Origin: an uncultured Coriobacteriaceae bacterium
GTDB taxonomy: Bacteria; Actinomycetota; Coriobacteriia; Coriobacteriales; Coriobacteriaceae
Length of the DNA stretch: 64,000 nucleotides
Direction: 5' to 3'
Assembly (NCBI GenBank): GCA_944321435.1
Contig: CALULH010000008.1
Location: forward strand, 49,339 to 113,338
The notes below the pieces were generated by a model. It was not told the DNA's origin, ran no database searches, and was given only the letters and a program-made list of their open reading frames with translations. Both the position numbers and the translations under genes were made by a program. Each line of letters begins with the position of its first letter. Position 1 is the first letter of the stretch. Positions 26,460 to 35,566 of the stretch are shown one piece after another.

Positions 26460-27695
26460 CTAGCCGGCGCGCGCCTCCAGCCGGGCGATAAGCTCCCGCG
26501 CAAAGGCCACGCAGTCGGCCTGCACGGCATAGGCAGCCGCGCCCATGAGGGGCGCATCGGCGTCCTCGTTGACGGCTACGACCGTCTGCGCTCCGCCGAT
26601 GCCGGCCAGGTGCTGTATGGCGCCGGACACCCCGAGCGCAACGAGCAGCTTGGGCGCCACCGACACGCCGGTCTGCCCCACCTGATGGCGGTACTCCAGC
26701 CAGCCCATCTCGACGAGCGGCCGCGTGCAGCCCACCTCGCCGCCCAAAAGCTCGGCGAGCCGGCGCACGAGCGCCAGGTTCTTCTTTGAACCGATCCCGC
26801 GGCCGGCCACTACCAGCACGGGCGCCTCGGCAATGGAGGCGCCTTCGTCGGCGCGGCGCTTCTCGACCACCGCAACCTGCGGCTCAAGGCGCGGATCGAC
26901 CTTGGCCGCCTCCATGCGGGCAAGCAGCCCCCGCACCAGCTGGCGGGGCATGTCCTCGGCCCTGAGCTGCGAGCGCGTGCGCGCCATGGCGGCGAACACG
27001 CCGGGACGCACGGTGGCCATCTGCGGACGGTGCGCCGGGCACTCGATGGTGGCCATGAGGTTCCCGCCGAACGCGGGGCGCGTCTGCTGCAGGAGCCCCG
27101 TCTCCGGATCGATCTCGAGCACGGTGCAATCGGCCGTGAGCCCCGTGCGCAAGCGCACGGCAACACCCGGAGCGAGCTCGCGCCCAAAGGGCGTGGCGCC
27201 GTAGAGGATGATCTCGGGCCTCATTTCCTCCGCAAGCTGCGCGATCCACGGCGCGTAGACGCTGGCGTCACGCTCGGCCAGGCGCTCGTCCTGGGCGAGA
27301 ATCACCCGGTCCGCGCACGCCGCGAGGGTAAGCGCGCCGTCCACCGGCCCGCCGCAGCCCTGCCCCAGCACGGCCGTAACCGTGCAGCCGCGCGCCGCCG
27401 CGAGCTCGCGGGCCTTGCCCAAGAGCTCGAACGCCACGGGCAGCACCTGGCCCGCGTCCTGTTCGGCGAAAACCCAGATGCCGCTCCAGGCGGCAAGGTC
27501 GCCCTCGTCCGCCGCGGAGCCCCTCTCTATATGTATGGCGCCCACCGGGCACGCGTCCACGCACGCGCCGCACAGCACGCAGCCCTCGGTCGCATGCGCC
27601 AAGCGCCCCTCCACCACGATGCCCGCCGTGGCGCACGCCTTCTCGCAGCGCCGGCAGCCCACGCAGCGCGCGGCATCGATGACAAGCCCGCTCAT
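26460..27695 (-). CDS. etfA: Electron transfer flavoprotein alpha subunit with N-terminal 2[4Fe-4S] ferredoxin domain
   Basis: 411 residues. Residues 1-60 hold two [4Fe-4S] motifs ([16 protein letters not shown] and [16 protein letters not shown]). The rest is EtfA/FixB, with the FAD-binding end [45 protein letters not shown] and [12 protein letters not shown]. This ferredoxin-fused EtfA is the layout of LctC in the electron-bifurcating lactate dehydrogenase of Acetobacterium woodii. ATG 27695 overlaps the etfB stop (ATGA). It is the last gene of the LDH-etfB-etfA operon. Confidence 0.9.
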   Translation of the reverse strand: MSGLVIDAARCVGCRRCEKACATAGIVVEGRLAHATEGCVLCGACVDACPVGAIHIERGSAADEGDLAAWSGIWVFAEQDAGQVLPVAFELLGKARELAAARGCTVTAVLGQGCGGPVDGALTLAACADRVILAQDERLAERDASVYAPWIAQLAEEMRPEIILYGATPFGRELAPGVAVRLRTGLTADCTVLEIDPETGLLQQTRPAFGGNLMATIECPAHRPQMATVRPGVFAAMARTRSQLRAEDMPRQLVRGLLARMEAAKVDPRLEPQVAVVEKRRADEGASIAEAPVLVVAGRGIGSKKNLALVRRLAELLGGEVGCTRPLVEMGWLEYRHQVGQTGVSVAPKLLVALGVSGAIQHLAGIGGAQTVVAVNEDADAPLMGAAAYAVQADCVAFARELIARLEARAG

Positions 27696-28612
27696 AGCGC
27701 CATCCCCTCGATCAGATCGGCCACCTGCGCGGCCTGCTCGGAAACGGTCCCCTCCACGCGCACCGCCTCGTCGGCGCGCTGGGGTACGAAGGAGCGCACC
27801 ACCTGCGTGGGAGATCCGGCCAGCCCCGCCCGCGCCGGGTCGGCGCCGACATCCTCCGCGCCGAGCACGCGCACGCGGGCGCATGCGCCGCGGCGCACCC
27901 CCGCGATGGAGGGCATGCGCAGGTCGGCGGCCTCCTTGGCAACGGTCAGCACCGCCGGCAGCGGCACGTCCACCACCTCGGTCCCGTTGTCCGCGCCGCG
28001 AACGGCGCGGACGCGGCGCGCGCCCACCGCAACGAGCTCGCGCACATCGGTCACGCAGGGAACGCCCAACGCACCGGCGATTTCCGGGCCGATCTGCGCG
28101 GTGTCCCCGTCCACGGCCATCTTGCCGCAGAGGATGAGATCAGCCGTCGGCATGTGCGCCAGCCCGCAGGTCAGCGCGTACGTGGTGGCCAGGGTATCGG
28201 CGCCGGCAAAGGCGCGGTCGGAGAGAAGAACGCCCTCGTCCGCCCCGCGGGAGATCGCGTCGCGCAGCAGCGCCTCGGTGGCGGGGATGCCCATGGAAAG
28301 GACGCTCACCGTCACAGGCGCTGCTGGGCGGTCCGCGGGCGCGGTGTCGGCGGTCGCATCGGCGCAGGCGGCCTCGTCAGATGAGGGGCGCAACCCGCCG
28401 CACGCGGCATCCGCGCCGCCCGCGACGCCCCGCGCGCACCGGCCGTCCGCCTCAAATACCCCGTCCTTCACCTGCAGCGCCAGCTCCAGCGCTGCGGTGT
28501 CGAAGGGGTTGATCACCGCCTGGCGCCCGTCGCGCACGATGGTGTGGGTCACCGGGTCCATGCGCACCTCGGTAGTCGAGGGCACCGCCTTGGCGCACAC
28601 CACGATATGCAT
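27692..28612 (-). CDS. etfB: Electron transfer flavoprotein beta subunit
   Basis: 306 residues, longer than the usual ~255-265. The start IVVCAKAVPSTTEVRMDP, then INPFDTAALELALQVKD, and the EtfB signature VLTVAKEAADLRMPSI are clear. The extra length is an Ala/Gly/Asp-rich insertion around residues 53-98, which looks like a disordered loop. In bifurcating complexes EtfB carries the FAD that splits electrons, and the GKMAVDGDTAQIGPEIAGALG region lies near that site. Its ATG follows the LDH stop directly (TGAATG) and its stop overlaps etfA, so the three genes are tightly coupled. Confidence 0.92.
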   Translation of the reverse strand: MHIVVCAKAVPSTTEVRMDPVTHTIVRDGRQAVINPFDTAALELALQVKDGVFEADGRCARGVAGGADAACGGLRPSSDEAACADATADTAPADRPAAPVTVSVLSMGIPATEALLRDAISRGADEGVLLSDRAFAGADTLATTYALTCGLAHMPTADLILCGKMAVDGDTAQIGPEIAGALGVPCVTDVRELVAVGARRVRAVRGADNGTEVVDVPLPAVLTVAKEAADLRMPSIAGVRRGACARVRVLGAEDVGADPARAGLAGSPTQVVRSFVPQRADEAVRVEGTVSEQAAQVADLIEGMAL

Positions 28613-30310
28613 TCACGCCACCTCCCCGTCAGCACCGTCGCCGCCCATCGCGGCGCCCTTCTCGCCCGCGCCCGCAACGGCTCCGGCGCCGCGCTTCTCG
28701 CCCTTCTGCAGGTGCCCGCGCTCCTCGTCCAAGATCTGCTCGGAAAACAGGTTGCCCCGGCCCAAGAGCCCCTGCGGGTCCAGCGCAAGCTTGAGCCGCG
28801 CCATCTGGCGCACATGCTCCGCGCCGTACATGATCTCCAAGAAGTCGCGCTTGAGCTTGCCCACGCCGTGCTCGGCCGAAACCGCGCCGCCCATACGCGT
28901 CACCTCGGCGGCCCAGCCGCAGAAGAGCTCCTTGCCGCGCGCGTGCTCGGCAGCGCTGCGCGGCAGCACGTTCACGTGCAGGTGGTTGTCGCCGATATGC
29001 CCCCAGGTGGCGCTCTCGAGGCCGGCCTCGGCAAGCGTGCGCCGGTAGAGCGCCATGACCTCGTGCAGGCGTCCATCGGGCACCGCCATGTCCGAGCCCA
29101 ACTTGGTAATGCCCGGGTCGGTGCGACGCCGCTCGTCGATGAGCATGTTCACGCTCTCGGGCACCGCGTGGCGGAAGAAGCGCAGCCGCTCGCGGTCGAC
29201 GTCGGTGCGGGCCACCCAGGTTTCGCGCTCGTCGCCGCCGTTTTGGGCGAGAAGCGCGCCCAGGCGCTCGAGCGCCGCCAGCGCCGCCTCCTCGTCCGGG
29301 CAGCCCAGCTCAACGTACACGCATGCTTGGGCGCGCGGGCCCACGTCCGGCAGACTCGCAAAGCCGGACCCCGCGGCCTTCTGCCGCCGCAGGATCTTAA
29401 GCGCCGACCCGTCGAAGTACTCGAACGCGAGCGCGCAGGGAAGCTCCGGGCGCGCGGCCTCCACAAAGTCGAGCGCCGGTCCCTCGGCCTCGAAAAAGCA
29501 GCTCGCGCCCCACACCACCGGCGGTGCGGGCGTGAGCGCGAGCTCGATCTCGGTCACGATCCCGAGCGTGCCGTCCGACCCTATGAAAAGATCGATCGCG
29601 TCCATGTCGTCTGCCGCGTAGTAGCCCGAGGCGTTCTTTGCGCGGGGCATGCGGTACGCGGGAAGCGCCAGCTCGTAGCGCCGCCCGCGCTCCGTCTCAA
29701 GGTCAAGGCGGCGCCCCCGCGCGCACACCTCCCCGCGGCGCAGCGCCAGTGTGTCGCCGTCTGCCAGCACCACGCGCAGCGCCGTGATGTGCGGCCGCGC
29801 CGGGCCGTAGGCGTAGCTGCGGGCGCCCGAGGCGTTGCACGCCACGATACCGCCCAGGCAAGCCGAGGTCTCGGTGGGGTCGGTGGGAAAGATCTGAGCG
29901 GGCCCGGCGCAAAGCTCCTCCCAGGCCCTGCGGTCCCCCTCGTCCCATCCGGCCGTGGGCATGCTCTTGTCGGCCAGGTACTTGCGCAGGTTGGCGAGAA
30001 CCACGCCCGGCTGCGCGCGCACGTAATACCGCGCACGGCCCTCCGCGTCGCGATCGGCGCGCATGCCCAGCACCCGATCCATGCGTGAGAGGCTCATGAC
30101 GTGGCCGCCCCGGGGCACCGCCCCTGCCGCCAATCCCGTGCGCGCCCCCTGCACCGTCACCGGCGTGCCGGCGGCGGCCATCCGGCGCATCAGCGCGCGA
30201 ACCTCGTCCTCCGTCGTGGGAAACGAAATACTCGACGCCGTTCCCTGCGTGCGCGATTCGTCGCGGCAGAAGCCCTCGTACTCCTCGCCCATAGGCAGCA
30301 CGTCGGCCAT
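28613..30310 (-). CDS. FAD-binding lactate/glycolate dehydrogenase (GlcD/LctD type)
   Basis: 565 residues. The PCMH-type FAD domain is at the N terminus (TTEDEVRALMRRMAAAGTPV, QGARTGLAAGAVPRGG, ETSACLGGIVACNASG, IGSDGTLGIVTEIEL). The C-terminal oxidase domain has the substrate-site histidines in ATWGHIGDNHLHVNVLP and VSAEHGVGKLKR. With EtfB and ferredoxin-EtfA directly downstream it should oxidise lactate to pyruvate while the Etf pair couples NAD+ reduction to reduced ferredoxin (known for A. woodii LctBCD). The last ~30 residues are a Gly/Ala tail with two GGGCGAGAAG signals. ATG 30310 is preceded by AAAGGAGG. Confidence 0.9.
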   Translation of the reverse strand: MADVLPMGEEYEGFCRDESRTQGTASSISFPTTEDEVRALMRRMAAAGTPVTVQGARTGLAAGAVPRGGHVMSLSRMDRVLGMRADRDAEGRARYYVRAQPGVVLANLRKYLADKSMPTAGWDEGDRRAWEELCAGPAQIFPTDPTETSACLGGIVACNASGARSYAYGPARPHITALRVVLADGDTLALRRGEVCARGRRLDLETERGRRYELALPAYRMPRAKNASGYYAADDMDAIDLFIGSDGTLGIVTEIELALTPAPPVVWGASCFFEAEGPALDFVEAARPELPCALAFEYFDGSALKILRRQKAAGSGFASLPDVGPRAQACVYVELGCPDEEAALAALERLGALLAQNGGDERETWVARTDVDRERLRFFRHAVPESVNMLIDERRRTDPGITKLGSDMAVPDGRLHEVMALYRRTLAEAGLESATWGHIGDNHLHVNVLPRSAAEHARGKELFCGWAAEVTRMGGAVSAEHGVGKLKRDFLEIMYGAEHVRQMARLKLALDPQGLLGRGNLFSEQILDEERGHLQKGEKRGAGAVAGAGEKGAAMGGDGADGEVA

Positions 30311-30660
30311 AAGCGCACCCTCCTTTGCCCGTCGCCCCGCGCCGACGCGCCCGCACGGCGTCAGAGCAGCTCGGTATAGGGGTCCCATTATGCCGCCCCG
30401 CGCCCGCGCGGACCCATTTCGTTAACAACTCGTAACGCGGGATGCCGTTGGCAGACTAATGCCTGGCGTGTGAAGAAACCGTGATTATTATGTAACCCAT
30501 GTCGCCTTCGTCCGGCGGCGGGCCACCGCCCCGCGCCCGCGGCATCTCGGCGGCGCCCCAGGGCATCGCGGGAGCACCCGCGCGCCTCTCGCCCGCCGGG
30601 CATCCCATACACCGACATGCGCCCAACGGGCCCGCACGTCACGACTCATCGGAGGTAACC
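30311..30660. other. Divergent intergenic region, LDH operon / ABC importer
   Basis: 350 bases between the divergent LDH and substrate-binding protein starts. A TATTAT (around 30486) is a candidate -10 for the importer operon and CCCTATACC on the minus strand (around 30371-30379) for the LDH operon; neither has a convincing -35. No T-box, riboswitch or long inverted repeat was recognised, and no gene-like frame stands out. Confidence 0.4.
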
Positions 30661-31674
30661 ATGAGCACACCTGTTCTTACCCGCCGCGGCCTCATTGCCT
30701 CCCTCGCGTTTACGGGCTCCGTTGCGCTCGCGGGCTGCAGCGACGACACCGCCGCCGAGGGCTCTGCCGGCAGCGCGGGCGCTACCGACGCGGGCGGCGA
30801 CTACAAGATCGGCGTCCTGCAGCTCACCGAGCACGCCGCGCTCGACGCATCCAACGAGGGATTCTGCGCCGCGCTTGAGGACGCCGGGCTCTCTTGCGAC
30901 ATCAACCAGCAGAACGCCCAGAACGACCAGAGCGCCTGCCAGACCATCGCCTCCACGCTGGTCAACGACGGCTGCGACCTCATCCTGGCCATCGGCACGC
31001 CGGCCGCGCAGGCCTGCGCCAGCGCCACCTCCGATATCCCCATCATCGGCACGGCCATCACCGATTTCGCCGAGTCCGGCCTGGTCGAGTCCAACGACGC
31101 CCCCGGCGGCAACGTGACCGGCAGCTCCGACCTGACCCCCGTTGCCGACCAGATCGCGCTGCTCCAGCAGCTCATCCCCGACGCCCAGACCGTGGGGCTT
31201 CTGTACTGCTCGGCCGAAAGCAACTCGGCCGTGCAGATCGAGCTCGCCAAAGACGCGTGCGAGGCCAGCGGCCTGGCAACCGAGGAGATGACCGTGTCCA
31301 GCTCCAACGAGCTGCAGCAGGCCGTCGAGTCGCTGGCGGGCCGCGTGGACGCCATCTACGCCCCCACCGACAACACCATCGCCGCCGGCATGTCCACCGT
31401 GGCCATGGTCGCCAACGAGAACAAGATCCCCGTCATCGTGGGCTGCGACACCATGGTCGAGGACGGCGGCCTGGCATCGTACTCCATCAACTACACCGAC
31501 CTGGGCCGCAAGGCCGGCGAGATGGCCGTGCGGATCCTCACCGAGGGAGCCGACCCGGCCGAGATGCCCGTCGAGTACCTCTCCAGCGACGAGTGCACGC
31601 TCATCGCCAACCAGGCCACGGCCGACGAGGTCGGCGTGGATATCTCGGTGCTGGAGGGCGCTGAGATCGTCTAA
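30661..31674 (+). CDS. ABC importer substrate-binding lipoprotein 1 (TrpX/PF04392 type)
   Basis: 337 residues. The signal peptide has twin arginines and a lipobox (RRGLIASLAF...VALAGC), so the mature protein is a lipoprotein outside the membrane. The body YKIGVLQLTEHAALDASNEGF, DLILAIGTPAAQA, GSSDLTPVADQI and APTDNTIAAGMSTVAM is the ABC substrate-binding family of TrpXYZ transporters. Those import aromatic amino acids or related compounds in Firmicutes; the ligand here is unknown. ATG 30661 follows ATCGGAGG. The next gene is a close paralogue 80 bases on, so this is a tandem duplication. Confidence 0.88.
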   Translation: MSTPVLTRRGLIASLAFTGSVALAGCSDDTAAEGSAGSAGATDAGGDYKIGVLQLTEHAALDASNEGFCAALEDAGLSCDINQQNAQNDQSACQTIASTLVNDGCDLILAIGTPAAQACASATSDIPIIGTAITDFAESGLVESNDAPGGNVTGSSDLTPVADQIALLQQLIPDAQTVGLLYCSAESNSAVQIELAKDACEASGLATEEMTVSSSNELQQAVESLAGRVDAIYAPTDNTIAAGMSTVAMVANENKIPVIVGCDTMVEDGGLASYSINYTDLGRKAGEMAVRILTEGADPAEMPVEYLSSDECTLIANQATADEVGVDISVLEGAEIV

Positions 31675-31754
31675 CTTCGGTACTTCCGGGCCTGCACGCA
31701 CCGCGGGCGCGGAACCATAGCTTCCAAGGCGCGCCTTGGAGAAGGAGGTTCACC

Positions 31755-32777
31755 ATGGCACTTCTCAACCAACCGATCAGCCGCCGCGCGATGCTGGGCC
31801 TGGGCTCGCTCGCCGGCGTCGCCACGCTTGCCGGGTGCAGCAGCAACGAGGCCGGCTCCGGCTCAGCCGCTTCGGGCGACACCACCTATAAGATCGGCGT
31901 GCTGCAGCTCACCGAGCACACCGCGCTCGACGCCGCCAACACTGGCTTCGTCGAGGCGCTTGACGATTCCGGCATCAGCTACACCATCGACCAGCAGAAC
32001 GCCCAGAACGACCAGAGCGCCTGCCAGACCATCGCGCAGACCCTCGTGAACGACGGTTGCGACCTCATCCTGGCCATCGCCACCCCGGCCGCGCAGGCCG
32101 TGGCCGGCGCCACCACCGACATCCCGATCGTGGGCACCGCCATCACCGACTTCGCCGCCTCTGGCCTTGTAGAGGACAACGACGCCCCCGGCGGCAACCT
32201 CACCGGCACCTCCGACATGAACCCGGTGACCGACCAGATCGACCTGCTTACGCAGCTCGTGCCCGACGCCCAGACCGTGGGCCTTTTGTACTGCACTGCC
32301 GAGAGCAACTCCGACATCCAGATCGAGATGGCCAAGAAGGAGCTCGACCGCGTTGGGATCGGCTACCAGGAGTTCACCGTCTCGAGCTCCAACGAGATCC
32401 AGCAGGTGGTCGAGAGCATGGTGGGCCGCGTAGACGCCGTCTACACACCCACCGACAACACCATCGCCGCCGGCATGACCACCGTTGCCATGGTGGCCAA
32501 CCCCGCCGGCCTGCCCATCATCTGCGGCGAGGTGGGCATGGTCGAGAACGGCGGCCTGGCCTCCGTCTCCATCAACTACACCGAGCTCGGCCGCCGCGCC
32601 GGCGAGATGGCCGTGCAGATCCTTACCGAGGGCGCCAACCCGGCCGAGATGCCCATCGGCACCATGACCGCCGACGAGTGCGACCTGGTCTACAACCAGG
32701 AGACCGCCGACGAGGTCGGCGTGGACGTGTCCTCCCTTGCCGATCAGGGCGGCGAGGACGTCAGCGCCTCCGCCTAA
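31755..32777 (+). CDS. ABC importer substrate-binding lipoprotein 2 (tandem paralogue)
   Basis: 340 residues, similar to the preceding protein along its full length (shared NAQNDQSACQTIA, NDAPGGN, PDAQTVGLLYC, TDNTIAAGM). The signal peptide reads RRAMLGLGSLAGVATLAGC. Differences in the binding-cleft region (for example CGEVGMVENGG versus CDTMVEDGG) suggest a shifted ligand preference while the permease and ATPase are shared. ATG 31755 follows GAAGGAGG. A strong terminator-like hairpin follows, so the permease and ATPase may be expressed at a lower level or from their own promoter. Confidence 0.88.
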   Translation: MALLNQPISRRAMLGLGSLAGVATLAGCSSNEAGSGSAASGDTTYKIGVLQLTEHTALDAANTGFVEALDDSGISYTIDQQNAQNDQSACQTIAQTLVNDGCDLILAIATPAAQAVAGATTDIPIVGTAITDFAASGLVEDNDAPGGNLTGTSDMNPVTDQIDLLTQLVPDAQTVGLLYCTAESNSDIQIEMAKKELDRVGIGYQEFTVSSSNEIQQVVESMVGRVDAVYTPTDNTIAAGMTTVAMVANPAGLPIICGEVGMVENGGLASVSINYTELGRRAGEMAVQILTEGANPAEMPIGTMTADECDLVYNQETADEVGVDVSSLADQGGEDVSASA

Positions 32778-32806
32778 GCACATCCGTGCGATAAGCACCG
32801 CCTATG

Positions 32807-32843
32807 AGGGGCAGCCCCACCGCAGGGCTGCCCCTTTCTTCTT
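32807..32843 (+). terminator. Terminator after the second substrate-binding protein gene
   Basis: AGGGGCAGCCC / GGGCTGCCCCT, 11-bp stem, followed by TTCTTCTT, 30 bases after the stop codon. It would lower transcription into the permease gene, consistent with more binding protein than permease. Confidence 0.75.
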
Positions 32844-32857
32844 GCGCATCCCGGGGA

Positions 32858-32960
32858 CCCGGGGCATATCATCCGTGCTCAAACAGTTTCGCCAAGACGG
32901 AGGCCACATTTAGTGGCCTCCTTTGGCTGCAAAACTGCGCGCGGAACGATATGCCCCGGG
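32858..32960 (-). repeat. Hairpin repeat family element E3 (reverse orientation)
   Basis: Outer arms CCCGGGGCATATC / GATATGCCCCGGG (32858-32870, 32948-32960). Read on the minus strand it has the family core CGCAGTTTTGCAG ... GGAGGCCACTAAATGTGGCCTCC ... GAAACTGTTTGAGCA. It is slightly more diverged than the others and is inverted relative to E4, 25 bases away. Confidence 0.8.
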
Positions 32961-32985
32961 CCCCCTTCGCATGGATAACCGCGCG

Positions 32986-33102
32986 AGGGAGGGGCCGGGC
33001 ATATCGTCCTGGCGCAGTTCTGCAGCCGCAGGAGATGCCGTTTCCGGCATCTCCGTCGCGGCGAAGCTGTTTGAGCACAGGATGATATGCCCGGCTCCTC
33101 CC
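32986..33102 (+). repeat. Hairpin repeat family element E4
   Basis: Outer arms include GCCGGGCATATC / GATATGCCCGGC (32994-33005, 33084-33095). The inner strands match E2 almost base for base, but the apical stem is GAGATGCC / GGCATCTC instead of E2's, so both strands have changed together. It forms an inverted pair with E3. The rest of this 520-base gap (32778-33297) holds one GGGCGAGAAG signal (33139-33148) and a short open stretch ending at 33209 that I could not assign. Confidence 0.85.
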
Positions 33103-33242
33103 GTCCAGGACCCCTCCCAACGGAGTGCAAATCGGGCCCTTCTCGCCCGACGTGCATTTCGACCGCATTACCGATGCGCTGGCAGATGCCCTGACCAGGC
33201 GAACGTGATAGACTTTCCATCGTTTATCGTTTGGCACAGAGG

Positions 33243-33269
33243 CCCCGGCGGGCAGAGCTTCCGCCGGGG
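33243..33269 (+). promoter_or_regulatory. Leader hairpin upstream of the permease
   Basis: Perfect 9-bp stem CCCCGGCGG / CCGCCGGGG with a 9-base loop, ending 17 bases before the AAGGAGGAG ribosome binding site. No T-run follows, so it is more likely an mRNA-stabilising or translational-control hairpin than a terminator. Confidence 0.5.
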
Positions 33270-33297
33270 TTCGCGCTTACCTAAGGAGGAGAGGCAG

Positions 33298-34230
33298 ATG
33301 GCACTCGCTTTGCTCAGCGCCGTGTCCCAGGGCATCCTATGGGGCATCATGGTGCTCGGCGTGTTCATCACCTACAAGCTGCTCGACATAGCCGACCTAA
33401 CGGTCGACGGCAGCTTTGCCCTGGGCGGCTGTGTGTGCGCGGTGCTGGTGGTCGGGGGCGTCGACCCCACCGTGGCCATTCTCGCCGCCATGTTGGCCGG
33501 CATGGTCGCCGGCGCGGTCACCGGCCTTCTGCACACCGTGTTCGAGATCCCCGCCATTCTCGCCGGCATTCTAACGCAGATCGGCCTGTGGTCCATCAAC
33601 CTGCGCATCATGGGCAAGTCCAACACCCCGCTGCTGAAGAACGACACCGTCTTCAGCCTGGTGGGCGACCTCACCGGCCTTTCCACCAACGCGGTGGCCA
33701 TGATCGTGGGCGTGGTAGCCGCGGTGGCCATCATCGCGGCGCTGTACTGGTTCTTCGGCACCGAGATCGGCTCGGCATGCCGTGCCACCGGCAACAACGA
33801 GGCCATGGTGCGCGCCCTGGGCGTCAACACCAAGGTCACCAAGCTCATCGCACTCACGCTCTCCAACGGGCTGGTGGGCCTGTCCGGCGGGCTTATCTGC
33901 GAGAGCCAGAAGTACGCCGACATCGGCATGGGCACCGGCGCCATCGTGATCGGCCTTGCGGCCATCGTGATCGGCGAGGTGCTGTGGCGCCTTCTGCCCT
34001 GGGCCAAGATGCACGCCTTCGGCGGCGTGCTCGTGAGCGCTGTGGTGGGCTCGGTCGTGTACTTCCTGATCCGCGCCATCGTGCTGCAGCTGGGCATGGA
34101 CGCCAACGACATGAAGCTCCTGTCGGCCATCATCGTGGCGCTGGCGCTGTGCGTCCCCGTGGTGTGGGAGAAGTACCAGCTGCGCCGCTCCTACGCACGT
34201 GCCTCGCGCCTGGAAGGGGGTGCCGAGTAA
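33298..34230 (+). CDS. ABC importer permease (TrpY type)
   Basis: 310 residues with about eight hydrophobic segments. The start QGILWGIMVLGVFITYKLLDIADLTVDGSFALGG and RATGNNEAMVRALGVNT are typical of the branched-chain/ribose-like permeases that partner PF04392 binding proteins. ATG 33298 is preceded by AAGGAGGAGAGG. The ATPase gene starts directly after its stop. Confidence 0.9.
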   Translation: MALALLSAVSQGILWGIMVLGVFITYKLLDIADLTVDGSFALGGCVCAVLVVGGVDPTVAILAAMLAGMVAGAVTGLLHTVFEIPAILAGILTQIGLWSINLRIMGKSNTPLLKNDTVFSLVGDLTGLSTNAVAMIVGVVAAVAIIAALYWFFGTEIGSACRATGNNEAMVRALGVNTKVTKLIALTLSNGLVGLSGGLICESQKYADIGMGTGAIVIGLAAIVIGEVLWRLLPWAKMHAFGGVLVSAVVGSVVYFLIRAIVLQLGMDANDMKLLSAIIVALALCVPVVWEKYQLRRSYARASRLEGGAE

Positions 34231-35025
34231 ATGCTCACCCTCAAGAACGTCCGCAAGACCTTCAACGCCGGCACCATCAACGAGAAACGGGCGCTGACCG
34301 GCGTGAACCTGCACCTTGACCGCGGCGACTTCGTCACCATCATCGGCGGCAACGGCGCGGGCAAGTCCACCCTCATGAACATGGTGGCCGGCGTCTACCC
34401 CATCGACGCGGGCATCATCGAGCTGGATGGCGAGAACATCTCCCGGCTGTCCGAGCCGCGCCGCGCCCGCTACCTGGGCCGCGTGTTCCAGGACCCCATG
34501 ATGGGCACCGCCGCCAACATGCAGATCGCCGAGAACCTTGCCATGGCCAAGCGCCGCGGCAAGACCCGCACGCTGGCCTGGGGCGTCACCAAGGCCGAGA
34601 AGGCCGAGTACGCCGAGAAGCTCAAGGCACTGGGCCTGGGACTCGAGAGCCGCCTCACCGCCAAGGTGGGCCTGCTCTCCGGCGGCCAGCGCCAAGCGCT
34701 CACCCTGCTCATGGCCACGCTGACCGAGCCCAAGCTGCTGCTCTTGGACGAGCACACCGCCGCGCTCGATCCTAAGACGGCCGCCAAGGTGCTGGAGCTC
34801 ACCGAGCAGATCGTGGGCGAGAATCACCTCACCACGCTCATGGTCACGCACAACATGAACGACGCCATCCGCATGGGCAACCGCCTCATCATGATGCACG
34901 AGGGCAACATCATCTACGACGTGTCCGGCGAGGAGAAGAAGCACCTCACCGTGAAGGACCTGCTGCAGAAGTTCGAGGAGGTCAGCGGCGGCGAGCTCGC
35001 CAACGACCGCATGCTGCTGAGCTAG
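34231..35025 (+). CDS. ABC importer ATPase (TrpZ type)
   Basis: 264 residues. Walker A IIGGNGAGKSTLM, signature LLSGGQRQALTLLMA, Walker B LLLLDEHTAALDP (Glu then His rather than the usual Glu-Pro pair) and the switch histidine in MVTHNMNDA are all present. Its ATG abuts the permease stop. It powers the importer whose two binding proteins lie upstream. A strong terminator follows. Confidence 0.93.
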   Translation: MLTLKNVRKTFNAGTINEKRALTGVNLHLDRGDFVTIIGGNGAGKSTLMNMVAGVYPIDAGIIELDGENISRLSEPRRARYLGRVFQDPMMGTAANMQIAENLAMAKRRGKTRTLAWGVTKAEKAEYAEKLKALGLGLESRLTAKVGLLSGGQRQALTLLMATLTEPKLLLLDEHTAALDPKTAAKVLELTEQIVGENHLTTLMVTHNMNDAIRMGNRLIMMHEGNIIYDVSGEEKKHLTVKDLLQKFEEVSGGELANDRMLLS

Positions 35026-35108
35026 GCGCGCCCGGCGGCAGGTTCCAACGCCGCGCCGGCAGCGCTGGCGCGCAACACACTGCAACGCAGCAACACGCCG
35101 CAACGCAC

Positions 35109-35138
35109 AGAGGGCCCGGTGACCGGGCCCTCTTTTTT
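35109..35138 (+). terminator. Rho-independent terminator of the ABC importer operon
   Basis: AGAGGGCCCGG / CCGGGCCCTCT, perfect 11-bp stem with a 3-base loop and six T. Confidence 0.92.
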
Positions 35139-35370
35139 GCGCTTCTCGCCCTGCGACGCCTGCGCTCGCTCCTCACGCGCAGAGACCGGAGCCGAATCTT
35201 CCCGGCACCTGACAAGTCGCGACGCGAATCTCAGGCTTCGCTGTCTCCGGTTTTGAAAACGCACTCGTTCGGTACCCGATCCTGGCATAAACGGCTCGTC
35301 AGGGGAAAGGGACCCCTGGCAGGCAGCTCACGCGCGCTCTTGACGAGAAGAACGCGCAGCCGGCCCTCAT

Positions 35371-35515
35371 TTGCGCATGTTACCTGTCTTGTACAAGATG
35401 GCCGCAGCGTTTGCCCGGGAAGGCGTTGGACCGCTGCGCACGTTACTCGTCTTGCGCAAAGCAGCAGTGGCGTTTGCCCGGGAAAGCGGCCAGCCGCTGC
35501 AAAAGCTTCTCGCCT
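35371..35515. repeat. 63-bp tandem minisatellite, about 2.5 copies
   Basis: GCGTTTGCCCGGGAA recurs at 35407-35421 and 35470-35484, exactly 63 bases apart, with similar flanks (TTACctGTCTTG.../TTACtcGTCTTG...). In one frame it would encode a 21-residue repeat (LRxLLVLRKAAxAFAREGxGP). No ribosome binding site or family was recognised, so coding status is doubtful. It lies in a 687-base gene-free gap (35026-35712) with a terminator on the left and a long hairpin on the right. Confidence 0.6.
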
Positions 35516-35566
35516 TGCGCGCCGTCCGCATACCCGCTGGACGGGGCTTCAGGAGCTCGCATGCAA

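Noticed and set aside
30311..30660. T-box or riboswitch upstream of the TrpX-type importer
   Set aside because: Such importers are often T-box controlled in Firmicutes, but I found no specifier stem or conserved T-box bulge sequence here.
33124..33209. Short open stretch reading IGPFSPDVHFDRITDALADALTRRT before a TGA
   Set aside because: It looks protein-like but has no start with a ribosome binding site and begins right after repeat E4. It could be the tail of a lost gene; too short to annotate.
35371..35560. ORF encoding a 21-residue repeat peptide
   Set aside because: No ribosome binding site, no family similarity, and two other frames are also open across the same repeat. Listed as a minisatellite, not a gene.
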